From: DRPG01 sp964655065
Lineage (GTDB): Bacteria > Myxococcota_A > UBA796 > GCA-2862545
Reading direction: 5' to 3'
Assembly: GCA_964655065.1 (NCBI GenBank)
Contig: CAZZLC010000033.1
Location: forward strand, 8,522 to 72,521
DNA length: 64,000 nucleotides
The notes beneath the pieces were generated by a model that did not search any database, was not told the origin of the DNA, and was given only the letters and a program-made list of their open reading frames with translations. Shown piece by piece: positions 24,663 through 33,437 of the stretch; positions within the stretch are counted from its first letter, which is position 1; every line of letters starts with the position of its first letter. Made by a program: the position numbers and the translations under genes.

Positions 24663-25328
24663 ATGGAGATCGAGTACTGGACCGACCCCTTCTGCATCTG
24701 GGCCTTCATCGCGGAGCCCTGCCTCGACCGGATCGTCGAGAACCACGGGGACCAGATCACGCTCCGACACCGCATGGTGCCGGTGTTCGGGAGCATCGTG
24801 CGGCGGTTCGCGACGGGAGCGTGGTCCGAGAAGGGTCCGGAGGGGCGCCGGGAGGCGACGGCCCGCATCGCTGCGACGCACCGGCCCGGCATCGAGGTGA
24901 CCGGCCAGGTCTGGGTCGACGACCCGCCGGCTTCGAGCTTCGGCGCCTGTGCGGCGGTCAAGGCGGTGCAGCTGCTGGAGCAAGACGGCGAGGCGCCCGA
25001 GGGGTCCGCGCCTCGTTACCTCGTGGCGATGCGCCATGGATTCTTCGTGGACAACGTGAACTACGCGCGCCGCCCCGCTCAGCTCGCGCTCGCCGAAGAG
25101 CAGGGGCTGCCCGTCGACGCCATCTCGGCCCGACTCGACGACGGGCGCGCCCTCGCCGCGCTCTACGAGGATCACGAGGATCGACTCGCCGCCCACGTGG
25201 TGGGCTCGCCCACCTACCTGTTCGACGGCGGCCGCACCCGGATCTACGGGAACTTCCGGGGGGAGGTGCTCGACGCGACCGTCCGGACGTACCTCTCCGG
25301 CCCGACCGGCGGCGGATCCGCGTGCTGA
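24663..25328 (+). CDS. DsbA-family thioredoxin-fold protein with a single active-site cysteine
   Basis: A 221-residue DsbA/HCCA-isomerase-like protein without signal peptide, so cytosolic. It starts MEIEYWTDPFCIWAFIAEPC, where the family motif DPFCxWxxxxEP is clear. The CxxC of oxidoreductases is C-I-W-A here, so only one active-site cysteine (Cys11) remains; Cys20 could act nearby. The C-terminal AAHVVGSPTYLFDGGRTRIY contains the cis-proline (V-x-G-S-P-T) of the fold. This pattern suits the FrnE-like or YjbH-like cytosolic group. Redox activity is uncertain; glutathione-dependent or adaptor roles are possible. It ends in GGGSAC, one residue from the convergent membrane protein gene. Confidence 0.78.
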   Translation: MEIEYWTDPFCIWAFIAEPCLDRIVENHGDQITLRHRMVPVFGSIVRRFATGAWSEKGPEGRREATARIAATHRPGIEVTGQVWVDDPPASSFGACAAVKAVQLLEQDGEAPEGSAPRYLVAMRHGFFVDNVNYARRPAQLALAEEQGLPVDAISARLDDGRALAALYEDHEDRLAAHVVGSPTYLFDGGRTRIYGNFRGEVLDATVRTYLSGPTGGGSAC

Positions 25329-25652
25329 TCAGCGCGGGCCTTCGATCTGCTTCGGCTGGCCGCGCGACTGGCTGACCAGCGAGGCGATCTCGAGGCCCAC
25401 GCTCACAGGGTTGATGGCGAGGAGCCCCGCCACCATACCGAGGATCGAGACGAGCCTAACGCGTTCGTGGGGATTGCGGCCGAGAATGGCAGAGCCCACT
25501 ACCATCTCGGCGATGCCTGCGATCACGGGCACCACGGCGAGCGGCCCGAGGCAGAGCGACCACACCCCGCCCGACCACAGCAGGTTGAAGGCACCGGAGA
25601 CGACCATCAGGGTGCCCGCGGTGGTTCCGCTCGGTCGCTCGTCGTCGGCCAT
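25329..25652 (-). CDS. Small membrane protein (107 aa), unknown
   Basis: The 107-residue product has a polar start (MADDERPSGTTAGTLM), then three hydrophobic segments: VVSGAFNLLWSGGVWSLCLG, PLAVVPVIAGIAEMVVGSAI and LVSILGMVAGLLAINPVSVG. The repeated GAFNLLW/GIAEMV pattern and the loop RNPHERVRLVS resemble small DUF4064-like or DUF4190-like four-helix proteins, but I cannot assign it firmly. It ends next to the stop of the DsbA-like gene (no gap) and is divergent from the thioesterase with 59 bp between starts. Confidence 0.6.
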   Translation of the reverse strand: MADDERPSGTTAGTLMVVSGAFNLLWSGGVWSLCLGPLAVVPVIAGIAEMVVGSAILGRNPHERVRLVSILGMVAGLLAINPVSVGLEIASLVSQSRGQPKQIEGPR

Positions 25653-25711
25653 CGTTCCTCCCCGTGCGCGCAGCGCTCGTCCCTGCCGTAAGGTGTACGC
25701 CGGGAGGATCG

Positions 25712-26107
25712 ATGGCGCACGTGCACCCCGTCAGCATCTACTACGAGGACACCGACCACTCCGGCGTGGTCTACCACGCGAACTACCTCAAGTATTGCGA
25801 GCGGGCGCGCGAGCACCTGCTCGGTCGCGAGCGGCTCGTGGAGCTGTATCGGGAGCACGGCACCGGCTTCGTCGTCTACAAGGCCGAGATGACCTTCAAG
25901 GAGGGTGCGGTGTTCGGCGATGACGTCGAGGTGCGCACCACCACCACGCTGGAGAGCGACTACCGGCTGGTCTTCCGCCAGGACGTGCACCGAGTCGCCG
26001 ACGGCAAGTTGCTGGTGGCCTGTCTCGTCCACCTCGTGACCGTGGGCCCCGACAACAAGCTCGTGCGGCTGCCGAACGACGTGATGGCGCTGGCGGGAAC
26101 CGAGTAG
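25712..26107 (+). CDS. Acyl-CoA thioesterase, YbgC/4-hydroxybenzoyl-CoA type
   Basis: A 131-residue single hotdog-fold thioesterase. The catalytic motif YYEDTDHSGVVYHANYLKYC at residues 9-28 contains the Asp of the 4-hydroxybenzoyl-CoA thioesterase group (DTDxxGxVYHxNYxxYxExAR). The rest shows VYKAEMTFKEGAVFGDDVEV typical of YbgC. YbgC in other bacteria travels with tol-pal genes and hydrolyses short acyl-CoA or acyl-ACP; here it stands alone. The ATG follows GGGAGGATCG. It converges on the operon ending at 26113 with a 5 bp gap. Confidence 0.9.
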   Translation: MAHVHPVSIYYEDTDHSGVVYHANYLKYCERAREHLLGRERLVELYREHGTGFVVYKAEMTFKEGAVFGDDVEVRTTTTLESDYRLVFRQDVHRVADGKLLVACLVHLVTVGPDNKLVRLPNDVMALAGTE

Positions 26108-26112
26108 CCCGA

Positions 26113-26895
26113 CTACTCGGCGCGGAAGGCCAGGATCTGGATCGTGTGAGCTCCCGGCCGCCGCGAGCCGGTGAGGTCCTCCAGCGAGACCCGGGTGATC
26201 CGCCCCGGGTCGAGCCGGGTGGTGGGGTCCTCGGCGACGACATCCGCCACCAGGGCCTCCACGGTGAGCACCTCGTTTGCCGGCACCTCGACAGTGTGGG
26301 TGACGAAGCGGCTCCCGGCCTCGTCCTCGAGCACGACGCGCACCCACGACGGCACCTGGACGCTTCGCAGCGTGAACTCGAGCCGACTCGGCGGGGGCTC
26401 GGGTCGAACGAACCCGGCCACCAGCTTGTCGGATCGCTTGGGGTCCGGATCGGCCCGGGTCGTCCACGACAGAGCGCCCGGCCCGGCGACCAGCTCGCCG
26501 AGGTCCTGATGGGCCCAGTGGTGGTAGAGGCCGGGGTTCTGATTGTCGAACGACCACTCGACCGGCAACGTCCGCACCGACTCCTGGTCGATGGCGACGT
26601 GCTGCAGGAGCTGCTGACAGTCGGCCTCGCAGCGCCCCTTCCGGATCGCCTCCCGCAGCGCCTCTCGAGCCTCGGCCACCCGCCCCTCGTCGTACAACGC
26701 TCGGGCGTAGGCGACGATGGCGACGGTCCACAGCGGATGGTCGTCGGGCAGCGTGCGCACGAGCTGCTGATAGCGGGAGATCGCTCGGGCCAGATCGCCG
26801 CGGAGCGCCTCGGACACCAGCGCTCGCTGCACCAGGGCGCGCTCGCTGCGCGACTGGCCGAGCGCGAGCGAGATGAGGGCCAGCCAGCCGATCAC
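26113..26895 (-). CDS. Exported helical-repeat protein, last gene of a two-component operon
   Basis: The 260-residue product starts at a GTG overlapping the response regulator stop by four bases (GTGA). The N-terminus MIGWLALISLALGQSRSE is a signal peptide. A TPR-like helical part follows (RGDLARAISRYQQLVRTLPD, then YARALYDEGRVAEAREALRE) and then a beta-rich half with RLEFTLRSVQVPSWVRVVL and TRVSLEDLTGSRRPGAHTIQ. Cys-x3-Cys in RCEADCQQ may bond in the periplasm. No family recognised. Being coupled to a histidine kinase and its regulator, it may be the sensed or effector component of that system, which is inference from position only. Confidence 0.68.
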   Translation of the reverse strand: MIGWLALISLALGQSRSERALVQRALVSEALRGDLARAISRYQQLVRTLPDDHPLWTVAIVAYARALYDEGRVAEAREALREAIRKGRCEADCQQLLQHVAIDQESVRTLPVEWSFDNQNPGLYHHWAHQDLGELVAGPGALSWTTRADPDPKRSDKLVAGFVRPEPPPSRLEFTLRSVQVPSWVRVVLEDEAGSRFVTHTVEVPANEVLTVEALVADVVAEDPTTRLDPGRITRVSLEDLTGSRRPGAHTIQILAFRAE

Positions 26896-27596
26896 GAAGC
26901 GCCCTCGTTCGCGATGAACCGGTAGCCCACCCCGTGCAGCGTCTCGATGAAGCGTGGGTTTCCAGCGTCGTCCCGCAGCTTCTTGCGAACGTTGAGGATA
27001 TGGGTGTCGACGGTCCGCGTGGTGACGTTGGGCGAATACTGCCAGATCCCCGACAACAGCTCCTGCCGGGGCAGCACCTTGCCTCGATGCTCGATCAGGT
27101 AGCGGAGCAGCTCCTGCTCGCGATTCGACAGGCGCTCCTCCTGCTCGCCACCGTGCCGAATGACGTAATTGTCGAGATCGACCTCCACCTCGCCGAACCG
27201 ATAGACCGAGCGCGCTCCGCCCACCCGGCGCAGGAGGGCCTGCACGCGAGCGTTGAGCTCGAGGAGGGAGAAGGGCTTGGTCACGTAGTCGTCGGCACCG
27301 AGCTCGAACCCGAGGAGCTTGTCCTGCTCGGCCGTCCGGGCGGTGAGGAAAACCACTGGACCGTCGTACTCGGCATCGCGAAGCGCCTTGCAGACGTCGA
27401 AGCCCGACTTCTCGGGCTCGGGGCCCTCGTTGAGCATCACGTCGAGGACGACGACATCGGGCGGGAAACGCTCGTGGGCCGTCAGGGCCTCGGACAGCGA
27501 GCGCGCGGTGAACACCTCGAAGTTCTCCCGGGTGAAGAACCGCTCGACGGTATCGAGCAGCGCTTGCTCGTCTTCGACGAAGAGAATTCGTGGCAT
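26892..27596 (-). CDS. OmpR/PhoB-type response regulator
   Basis: A 234-residue two-domain regulator. The receiver domain has the acidic pair Glu9/Asp10 region in FVEDEQALL, phosphoacceptor Asp52 in VVLDVML, the conserved Thr/Ser in FLTARTAEQDK and Lys107 in DDYVTKPF. The C-terminal winged helix reads RLSNREQELLRYLIEHRGKV then TRTVDTHILNVRKKLRDD and GVGYRF, the PhoB-type DNA-binding signature. The receiver carries a small insert (LNEGPEPEKSG) after Asp52. Its ATG shares a base with the histidine kinase stop (TGATG), so it is the cognate partner. It probably acts as a transcription factor; targets unknown. Confidence 0.95.
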   Translation of the reverse strand: MPRILFVEDEQALLDTVERFFTRENFEVFTARSLSEALTAHERFPPDVVVLDVMLNEGPEPEKSGFDVCKALRDAEYDGPVVFLTARTAEQDKLLGFELGADDYVTKPFSLLELNARVQALLRRVGGARSVYRFGEVEVDLDNYVIRHGGEQEERLSNREQELLRYLIEHRGKVLPRQELLSGIWQYSPNVTTRTVDTHILNVRKKLRDDAGNPRFIETLHGVGYRFIANEGAS

Positions 27597-29671
27597 CAGA
27601 TCTCCAGCCCTCGGGGTGGCTGCCAGGGAAGTCGCACGATGAAGGTTGCCCCTTCACCTGGCGTGCTCTGAACGTCGATCGTGCCCCCGTGCGCCTCGAC
27701 AATGTAGCGCGCGATGGCCAGTCCGATACCCGTGCCCTTGCGGCGGCGGACGTCGGGGTCCTGCGAACGAAAGAAATCGTCGAACACGAACGGCAGGTCC
27801 TTCGCGTGGATCCCGAGCCCGCGATCACTCACCACGATCTCGACGAAGTCATCGGTGGGTAGCACGGTGAGTCGCGCACTGGGACCGGGGGCCCCGTACT
27901 TCGCGGCGTTCGACAAGAGGTTGTCAAGCACCTGCTCGATGGCCTCCCGGTCGATGAACAACGGCGGGAGCTGGTCGGGAAGCTCCACGTGCAGGGGGAG
28001 GTTCTGCTCGGCGAACAAGGGCCGCGAGTCCTCGATCGCCTTGCGCACGCAGGCCAACAGGTCGTCCTGACGCAGGCGGTAGCGTTTGGCGCCGCGCTCG
28101 ATCGACGCGAAGTCGAGGACGTTGTCGACGAGGCGGGTGAGCCGCTCGGACTCCCGCACGATTGCGTCGAAGTGGTCCTGCATGTCGGAACCGGGGTCGA
28201 CCAGCCCGAGCTGAAGGGCCTCCCCTTTGAGCCGGATCTGGGTGATCGGAGAGCGAAGCTCGTGGCTGACGTTGGCAGCGAACTCGGCGCGCTGGCGTGC
28301 GGCCTCGACCTCGAGGGCGAGCATGCGCGCCACCCAGAACACCCCCACCATCGAGATGAGGACCGCCATCAGGATCACGGCGACCCGGATGTTCCGCCGC
28401 CGGGACCGTGCAGCGGCGAGCGCTTCGGGGTCGGTGGGCTCCACCATCACGGTCAGCGGGAGCTCACCGAGCTCCCGCTCGGCGAGGGTGGGACGGCCGC
28501 TGCGGTAGCCGGTCGCCACCAGTCGTGCCGTGAGGTCGGGATCGGCGGCGTTGCGACGTTGGAGCGAGAGGCTCAGCATCCGACGCAGCCGGCGGGCCGA
28601 GAACGAGAACGCGTAGATGTCGGACCCGTTCCTGACCGTGGCCCACACGGCTCGAGAGTCGGGCTGGGCCGCGATGTAGCGGAACTCCCGCTCGGTGGAG
28701 AGCCGCGACGGAAAGAGGTCGAGCTCGTCCATCACGCTCTCGGCCCAGGAGAGCTGGGCGTCCTTTGCGTTCAGGGCCGCGCGGGTCTCCGCCAGCCAAC
28801 CGGGGGTCGAGTACGGCTGGAGGAGGGTGAGGATCTCTCGCACGAGGGCCGGCTCGGCGCGCCTCCCCACCGCCCACGGCGCCTCGTTGAGCAGGTCACT
28901 CGCCAGGTCCTCGAGGGAGCCACGATCCGCGTCGGGGTCGAGGCCCTGGGCGAGGCGGAGCTCGGACACCGTGAGGCGCCCGAGGTGATCCATCCGAATG
29001 CCGTGACGCCCGCGGACCTCTCCGAACTCGTAGAGCCGGACGGCCCGCTCGCGGGCCGCGGTGTAGCGCTCGGCGTCGCGGAGGGCTCGAATCTCACCCA
29101 GGAGGCACTCCGCCCGAAGGTCGGCGCGCGAGGAGGCCTGACCCAGCTGCCGCCACGCTCGCCACGCGCGCATGGAGTCCGTGGCCTCGAGGCGCCTCGC
29201 GACCCGAGCCGCCTCCCGCCAGGCGGCAGGGGGCTCGGGCGTGGTGCGGCTCGCCGGCCGCTCGAAGGGCGCGATCAGGGTTCCCTTCCGGTCGAACCGG
29301 AACGCCGCCTCGAGCGCCTCCTTGTCGAGACCTTCGAGGTTGGTCGTCACCGACTCGCCTCGCTCCAGTCGGCCGAGCGTCGCGGCCTCGAAGCGGAGAA
29401 AGGCGGCGTCGAGCTCGTTGCGGGAGGCCTCGGCCATCGCGGTGGCCCGTTGCTGCAGCTGCCGGTCGAGCCCGGCCGGATCCGAGGCGATGCCGTTGAG
29501 GGCCTGCCAGGCGAGGAACCCGGTGGGCAGCAGCATGAGCACCGCGAACACCAACACGAAGCGGAGCACCTCGCCCAGGTGTTGAACGTCTCGGAGGGCG
29601 CGCACCTTGCCGCGCCGGCGCGAGATCAGGGCGACGAGCCAGGCGCGAAGGACCGATCGAACCGACGACAT
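27596..29671 (-). CDS. Membrane sensor histidine kinase
   Basis: A 691-residue sensor. Two membrane helices (about 37-57 and 430-450) flank a large periplasmic domain of about 370 residues that is helical and TPR-like (e.g. ECLLGEIRALRDAERYTAAR). The kinase core has the H-box FAANVSHELRSPIT with His470, the N-box DNLLSNAAKYG near 583-593, and G-boxes SDRGLGIHAKD and RKGTGIGLAIARYI. It phosphorylates the response regulator that overlaps its 3' end. The large helical sensor domain has no obvious small-molecule fold, so it may read protein partners such as the exported protein of the same operon (inference). Confidence 0.93.
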   Translation of the reverse strand: MSSVRSVLRAWLVALISRRRGKVRALRDVQHLGEVLRFVLVFAVLMLLPTGFLAWQALNGIASDPAGLDRQLQQRATAMAEASRNELDAAFLRFEAATLGRLERGESVTTNLEGLDKEALEAAFRFDRKGTLIAPFERPASRTTPEPPAAWREAARVARRLEATDSMRAWRAWRQLGQASSRADLRAECLLGEIRALRDAERYTAARERAVRLYEFGEVRGRHGIRMDHLGRLTVSELRLAQGLDPDADRGSLEDLASDLLNEAPWAVGRRAEPALVREILTLLQPYSTPGWLAETRAALNAKDAQLSWAESVMDELDLFPSRLSTEREFRYIAAQPDSRAVWATVRNGSDIYAFSFSARRLRRMLSLSLQRRNAADPDLTARLVATGYRSGRPTLAERELGELPLTVMVEPTDPEALAAARSRRRNIRVAVILMAVLISMVGVFWVARMLALEVEAARQRAEFAANVSHELRSPITQIRLKGEALQLGLVDPGSDMQDHFDAIVRESERLTRLVDNVLDFASIERGAKRYRLRQDDLLACVRKAIEDSRPLFAEQNLPLHVELPDQLPPLFIDREAIEQVLDNLLSNAAKYGAPGPSARLTVLPTDDFVEIVVSDRGLGIHAKDLPFVFDDFFRSQDPDVRRRKGTGIGLAIARYIVEAHGGTIDVQSTPGEGATFIVRLPWQPPRGLEI

Positions 29672-29684
29672 CGGCTCTTGCGTA

Positions 29685-31235
29685 TCACGGCGCCGCGCCG
29701 AGCACGCCCTGCGCCCACTCGAGAATCTCCTCGCTGAACACCCCGAGCACGGCTCCGAACACCGTCGCGGCCAGCCACTGGGCCCCCTGGACCGCGGTCT
29801 TCGCGTGGTCGGCTCCGACCTCGATCTCGATGATCTGCAGCGGAAGCGCGGCCTCCGCGACGAGCCCCTCGTGGACGGTGCGGGCGCCGACCACGAGCTG
29901 GAGCAACCGCTTGCCCGGCTTGGTGGGGGTGAGGGTCCAGCTCCACTCGGCCGGCGTGCGGCGGATGCCCGCGGGATCGTCGATCCACTGGGTCTCGGGG
30001 CTCGTGAGCTCGATGACGAAGCCGCCGTCGGGGGCTACCAGTCGCGCCGACATCGCCTGGGTCACCACGACGGCGTGGGTCGTGACGGTGCCGCGCATTC
30101 CCTTGCGGATATCGACCGTGCCGTCCTTGCCGAGCCGAACCTGGACCCTCTGAGGCTGGCCCACGCGCATCCGTCGGGGGATGTTCTCGGCGAGGCGCCC
30201 GTCCGCGATGTCGGGCACTGGCGCGGGCGGCGGAATCGACAAGCTCTCCTCACCGAAACCGGCTCGCCCGGAGCCTCCACGGTCCGCACGCTCCTCGGCC
30301 TCGAGAGCGTCGACGGCCTGGACGATGCTCCGGGGCGGTGCGGCTCGGATCGAGCTCGGCTCGGACTCGGTCTCGACGCGGGTCGGCTCCTCGTCGGCGG
30401 CCTCCGAGGGCCTGGCGTTCACGGTGGGGACGTCGTCGTCGAACTCCTCGAGGTTCCAGGGGGCGGGCTCGAGACTCGGACGATGCTCCGCGAAGGACTC
30501 GCCGCCCTCGAGATGGGCGTGCTCCGCGAGGTCCTCCTTCTTCGCTCGGTCGCGCTCGAGGCCTCCCGCCACCTTGGTGGGGGCGGCCCACTCCTCGAAG
30601 TCGTCTTCGTCCTCGTCGGGGTCGGTGGCGGGTTCGTCGACGAGCGAAGCGGGTCCCTCGAGCTCGTCGGCGGGCATGGTGGCTTCTTCGGTCGGAGTGT
30701 CCTGGACGTCCTCGTCTTCCGGGGGCACGGGCAGGGGAGCGGGGGCAGGCAGGCCCTGGGGCCAGGGCGCGTCCAGGGCATCCGCGGACCGGCTCGCCCG
30801 TGGCGGTGGGGGCGGCGTCGCCACCTTGACGCCCAGGTCACGGAGCCAGCTCGCGACCGGTGAGTGCGACTCGAGCAGCGACGCGACGATGGACGTGCCG
30901 TCGACGAGGTGGAGGCCGAGGGCCCGGGCCCGCCGCTCCGCGGCAACCAGGACCTCCGTGAGGGCGGCGTCCTGGGGAGGAACGCGTCCGAAGGTCGTCG
31001 GGTCGCCGTCGGCCTGCATGAGGCGCGAAACGATCTGCCCCCGCAGCGCCATCAGCCCGCCAGCGTCGAGCTGGAGCAGCGCCTTGGCGCGGGGTGAGTC
31101 GACGAACGCGAGCAGCAGGTGCTCGATCGTCACCGTCGCGTGCGTCGACTCGAGCGCGGTCCGCTGGGCGTCCCCCAGCAGCTCCGTCACCTCTGCCGCG
31201 TAGGGCAGAGCCTCGCGCGCCTCGCGTCCTGCCAT
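29685..31235 (-). CDS. Clp-N-domain protein with acidic linker, beta domain and C-terminal membrane helix
   Basis: A 516-residue mosaic. Residues 1-140 form a Clp_N double repeat (AQRTALESTHATVTIEHLLL, then VLVAAERRARALGLHLVDGT), the part of ClpA/ClpB/ClpC that binds substrates or adaptors, but no AAA+ ATPase follows. Residues about 145-345 are proline- and acid-rich and probably disordered. Residues about 350-480 form a beta-rich domain (RRMRVGQPQRVQVRLGKDG, then RWTLTPTKPGK-like and LQLVVGARTVHEGLVAE). The end (QWLAATVFGAVLGVFSEEIL) is one membrane helix. It lies 13 bp upstream of the histidine kinase, heading that operon. The ribosome binding site is GGGAGAG. Function unknown; adaptor or stress sensing is plausible. 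Confidence 0.75.
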   Translation of the reverse strand: MAGREAREALPYAAEVTELLGDAQRTALESTHATVTIEHLLLAFVDSPRAKALLQLDAGGLMALRGQIVSRLMQADGDPTTFGRVPPQDAALTEVLVAAERRARALGLHLVDGTSIVASLLESHSPVASWLRDLGVKVATPPPPPRASRSADALDAPWPQGLPAPAPLPVPPEDEDVQDTPTEEATMPADELEGPASLVDEPATDPDEDEDDFEEWAAPTKVAGGLERDRAKKEDLAEHAHLEGGESFAEHRPSLEPAPWNLEEFDDDVPTVNARPSEAADEEPTRVETESEPSSIRAAPPRSIVQAVDALEAEERADRGGSGRAGFGEESLSIPPPAPVPDIADGRLAENIPRRMRVGQPQRVQVRLGKDGTVDIRKGMRGTVTTHAVVVTQAMSARLVAPDGGFVIELTSPETQWIDDPAGIRRTPAEWSWTLTPTKPGKRLLQLVVGARTVHEGLVAEAALPLQIIEIEVGADHAKTAVQGAQWLAATVFGAVLGVFSEEILEWAQGVLGAAP

Positions 31236-31330
31236 CGTGCTCTCCCGTCCCTCGAAACGGGTGCAGCATACTGCCGTCGCCGGTTGGTTGGCACCCCTAC
31301 GGTACGGACGCCGGTCCTGCGACGAGGCGG

Positions 31331-32461
31331 TCAGCGCCCCTCACACCCTTGCAGCGACGCGATCCAGTCCGTGACGAGGTCGACACCGAGGGGGTCGGTC
31401 ACCAGCGTTCCTGCCGGGGGCATGCGGTTCGTGTCGGTGCGGTTCATGCGCTCGAGCACCAGCGAGCGTTCGGGGGCGCCCGGCGCGATCAGTCGCGCGT
31501 TCTCGATGCCGAGGGTCGAGAACCGGGACTCCGCGTCGCACAGCCCGGTCTCGTCGAGCGGCGTGTCCCGCCGAGCGTCGAACGCGGACCGGCCCTGGTT
31601 CTCGCTGTCGGGACGGTGACACGAGGAGCAGTTGACCTCGAGCCAGGTTCGCGCGAGTTCCTCCGTCGAGACCACCGTGTCGTCGCGACTCGGCAGCGCG
31701 GGCTGCCCTTCGGGATCGGCGGGCGGGTTCTCGACCATCCCGATCGCCACGAGGGTCGCGAGCTGCTGGGCGGTACGCCCCGTCGACGGGTACGTGATGG
31801 TCGAGGCGAGCTGCGGAGTGCGGAGGCCCAGCGTGAAGCCCGCGGCGGCGGTGTGGCACTGGATGCACTCGTCGGACGAGGGGACGGGCCAGGGGCCCGA
31901 GGTCGTGGCGATCTGGCGACCGTTCGGGTTGTAGACGGCATCGAAGATGCCGCTGTCCCAGCCGTAGCTGTAGCCGCCCCACCCATCCTCGTGGTGCACG
32001 TAGAAGCGAGTCTCGACCGTCTGTCCCTCGCGGGTGAACTGCTTGACGATGACGCTGCCCACGGGGAAGAGCCAGGTGCCGTCCTCGTCGATGATCACCC
32101 GCTCGCCGTCGGGCAGGGCGAGCCATCGCTCCTTGTCGGCACCATCGGACCAGAACTCGTGGGCCGTCGCGTAGGGGACGAGGCCTTCGAGAGGACGCCG
32201 CGGATCGTTCGGGTCCATGCACCCCGTCTCCGACAGCATCTCGGGAAAGGGCCGTCCCCCACCCGTGCCATCGGGACGCGCGAACGCCGTGCAAGACGTG
32301 TTCTCCGGACGGGAATCGAGCCCGACCGTCGACACCTCCGCCGTGTCGGCGGACGGGACGGGAGGAGGGGGTGGAGGCTCCGGCGTGATCGGCCCGTCGT
32401 CGCTCTCGTCGCTCGAACAAGCGACGGCTGCCACGATGAGCCACCCGATCCAGGATCGCAT
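31331..32461 (-). CDS. SO2930-type di-haem c lipoprotein
   Basis: A 376-residue exported protein. The signal MRSWIGWLIVAAVACSSDE has a lipobox (Cys15), followed by a proline-rich linker. Two c-type haem sites are visible: CIQCH and CSSCH. Around them are GWGGYSYGWDSGIFDAVYN, MGFTLGLRTPQLA-like and a late TNRMPPAGTLVTDP, where the Met of RMPP is the probable axial ligand. This organisation matches the SO2930 family of di-haem c proteins of unknown electron-transfer role. AAAGGTGACGACG before the ATG is a fair ribosome binding site. Ahead lies proC (86 bp), behind the Clp-N operon (95 bp); neither suggests a partner. Confidence 0.82.
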   Translation of the reverse strand: MRSWIGWLIVAAVACSSDESDDGPITPEPPPPPPVPSADTAEVSTVGLDSRPENTSCTAFARPDGTGGGRPFPEMLSETGCMDPNDPRRPLEGLVPYATAHEFWSDGADKERWLALPDGERVIIDEDGTWLFPVGSVIVKQFTREGQTVETRFYVHHEDGWGGYSYGWDSGIFDAVYNPNGRQIATTSGPWPVPSSDECIQCHTAAAGFTLGLRTPQLASTITYPSTGRTAQQLATLVAIGMVENPPADPEGQPALPSRDDTVVSTEELARTWLEVNCSSCHRPDSENQGRSAFDARRDTPLDETGLCDAESRFSTLGIENARLIAPGAPERSLVLERMNRTDTNRMPPAGTLVTDPLGVDLVTDWIASLQGCEGR

Positions 32462-32547
32462 CGTCGTCACCTTTGGCTTGAGCTCCCCGCGCGCCGCGCC
32501 ATAACCGGTCGAGCGGCCCGCGCGAGTCGCGATCGCGAGGCCCGCGT

Positions 32548-33366
32548 TCACTCCTGCCCGAGACCGCTCGCCGTCCGGGTGGCCTCCTCGATGGTTCGCG
32601 CGAGGACGGAGCGGATCTTGCCGTCCTCCATAGTCAGCAGCCCGGCGATGGTGCACCCGGCCGGGGTCGTGACCTCGTCCTTGAGAGCGGCGGGGTGCTT
32701 GCCCGTCTCGAGCACCATGCGCGCCGCCCCTTGGACGGCCTGCGCCGCGAGCTCGACCGCGACGTCGCGAGGGAGCCCCATGCGCACGCCGCCGTCGGCC
32801 AGGGCCTCCAGAATCACGCAGGCGAATGCGGGGCCGCTGCCCGACAGGCCCGTCACGGCGTCGAGGTGGCTCTCGTCGAGGATGCGGCAGCGCCCCACCG
32901 CGGCAAAGATGCGGCGAACGACCTCGAGGTCGCCAGCCTCCGCCCCGGGCCCCGGGGCAATCGCGGTCATGCCCTCTCGAATGAGGCTCGGAGTGTTGGG
33001 CATCGCCCGCACGATGCGGGCTTCCGGCGCCCAGGCGTGGAGCTGACCGGCGGTCACCCCAGCACAGACGCTGACCAGGACCTTGTCGCGGAGTGCGAGG
33101 GCCACGCCGGGGGCGGTGAGCACGTCACGGGCGTTCTTGGGCTTGACGGAGAGGAGCGCGAGATCGGTCCTGGACAGGGCCTCGACCGTGTCACGAAGCA
33201 CCTCGACCGGGTACTTCGCGAGCCGCTCGGCGGTCGCGTCGCGACGCACGGTCACCGCGACGACCTGGGGGGCCTCCGGAGCGGCGATCAGGCCCTGCAG
33301 AATGGCCTCGCCGAGGGTGCCACACCCCAGGATCGCGACGCGCACGGCGTTGTCGGTGGACTCCAT
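32548..33366 (-). CDS. proC: Pyrroline-5-carboxylate reductase
   Basis: A 272-residue ProC, which reduces 1-pyrroline-5-carboxylate to proline with NAD(P)H, the last step of proline synthesis. The N-terminal Rossmann motif is AILGCGTLGEAILQGL (residues 11-26). The family block is MPNTPSLIREGMTAIAPG, and the C-terminal dimer domain has AVTGLSGSGPAFACVILEAL and DEVTTPAGCTIAGLLTME, the ProC signature. Length is normal. ATG at 33366 follows GGGAGACGG and is chosen over an upstream in-frame ATG (33381). It stands as a single gene divergent from the EamA transporter, 71 bp away. Confidence 0.95.
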   Translation of the reverse strand: MESTDNAVRVAILGCGTLGEAILQGLIAAPEAPQVVAVTVRRDATAERLAKYPVEVLRDTVEALSRTDLALLSVKPKNARDVLTAPGVALALRDKVLVSVCAGVTAGQLHAWAPEARIVRAMPNTPSLIREGMTAIAPGPGAEAGDLEVVRRIFAAVGRCRILDESHLDAVTGLSGSGPAFACVILEALADGGVRMGLPRDVAVELAAQAVQGAARMVLETGKHPAALKDEVTTPAGCTIAGLLTMEDGKIRSVLARTIEEATRTASGLGQE

Positions 33367-33437
33367 CGAGCCGTCTCCCATGGGTCGCGCGGTCGCGAGA
33401 GGACCGACACGCCGATGATTACGGTAACGTGGTGGGC

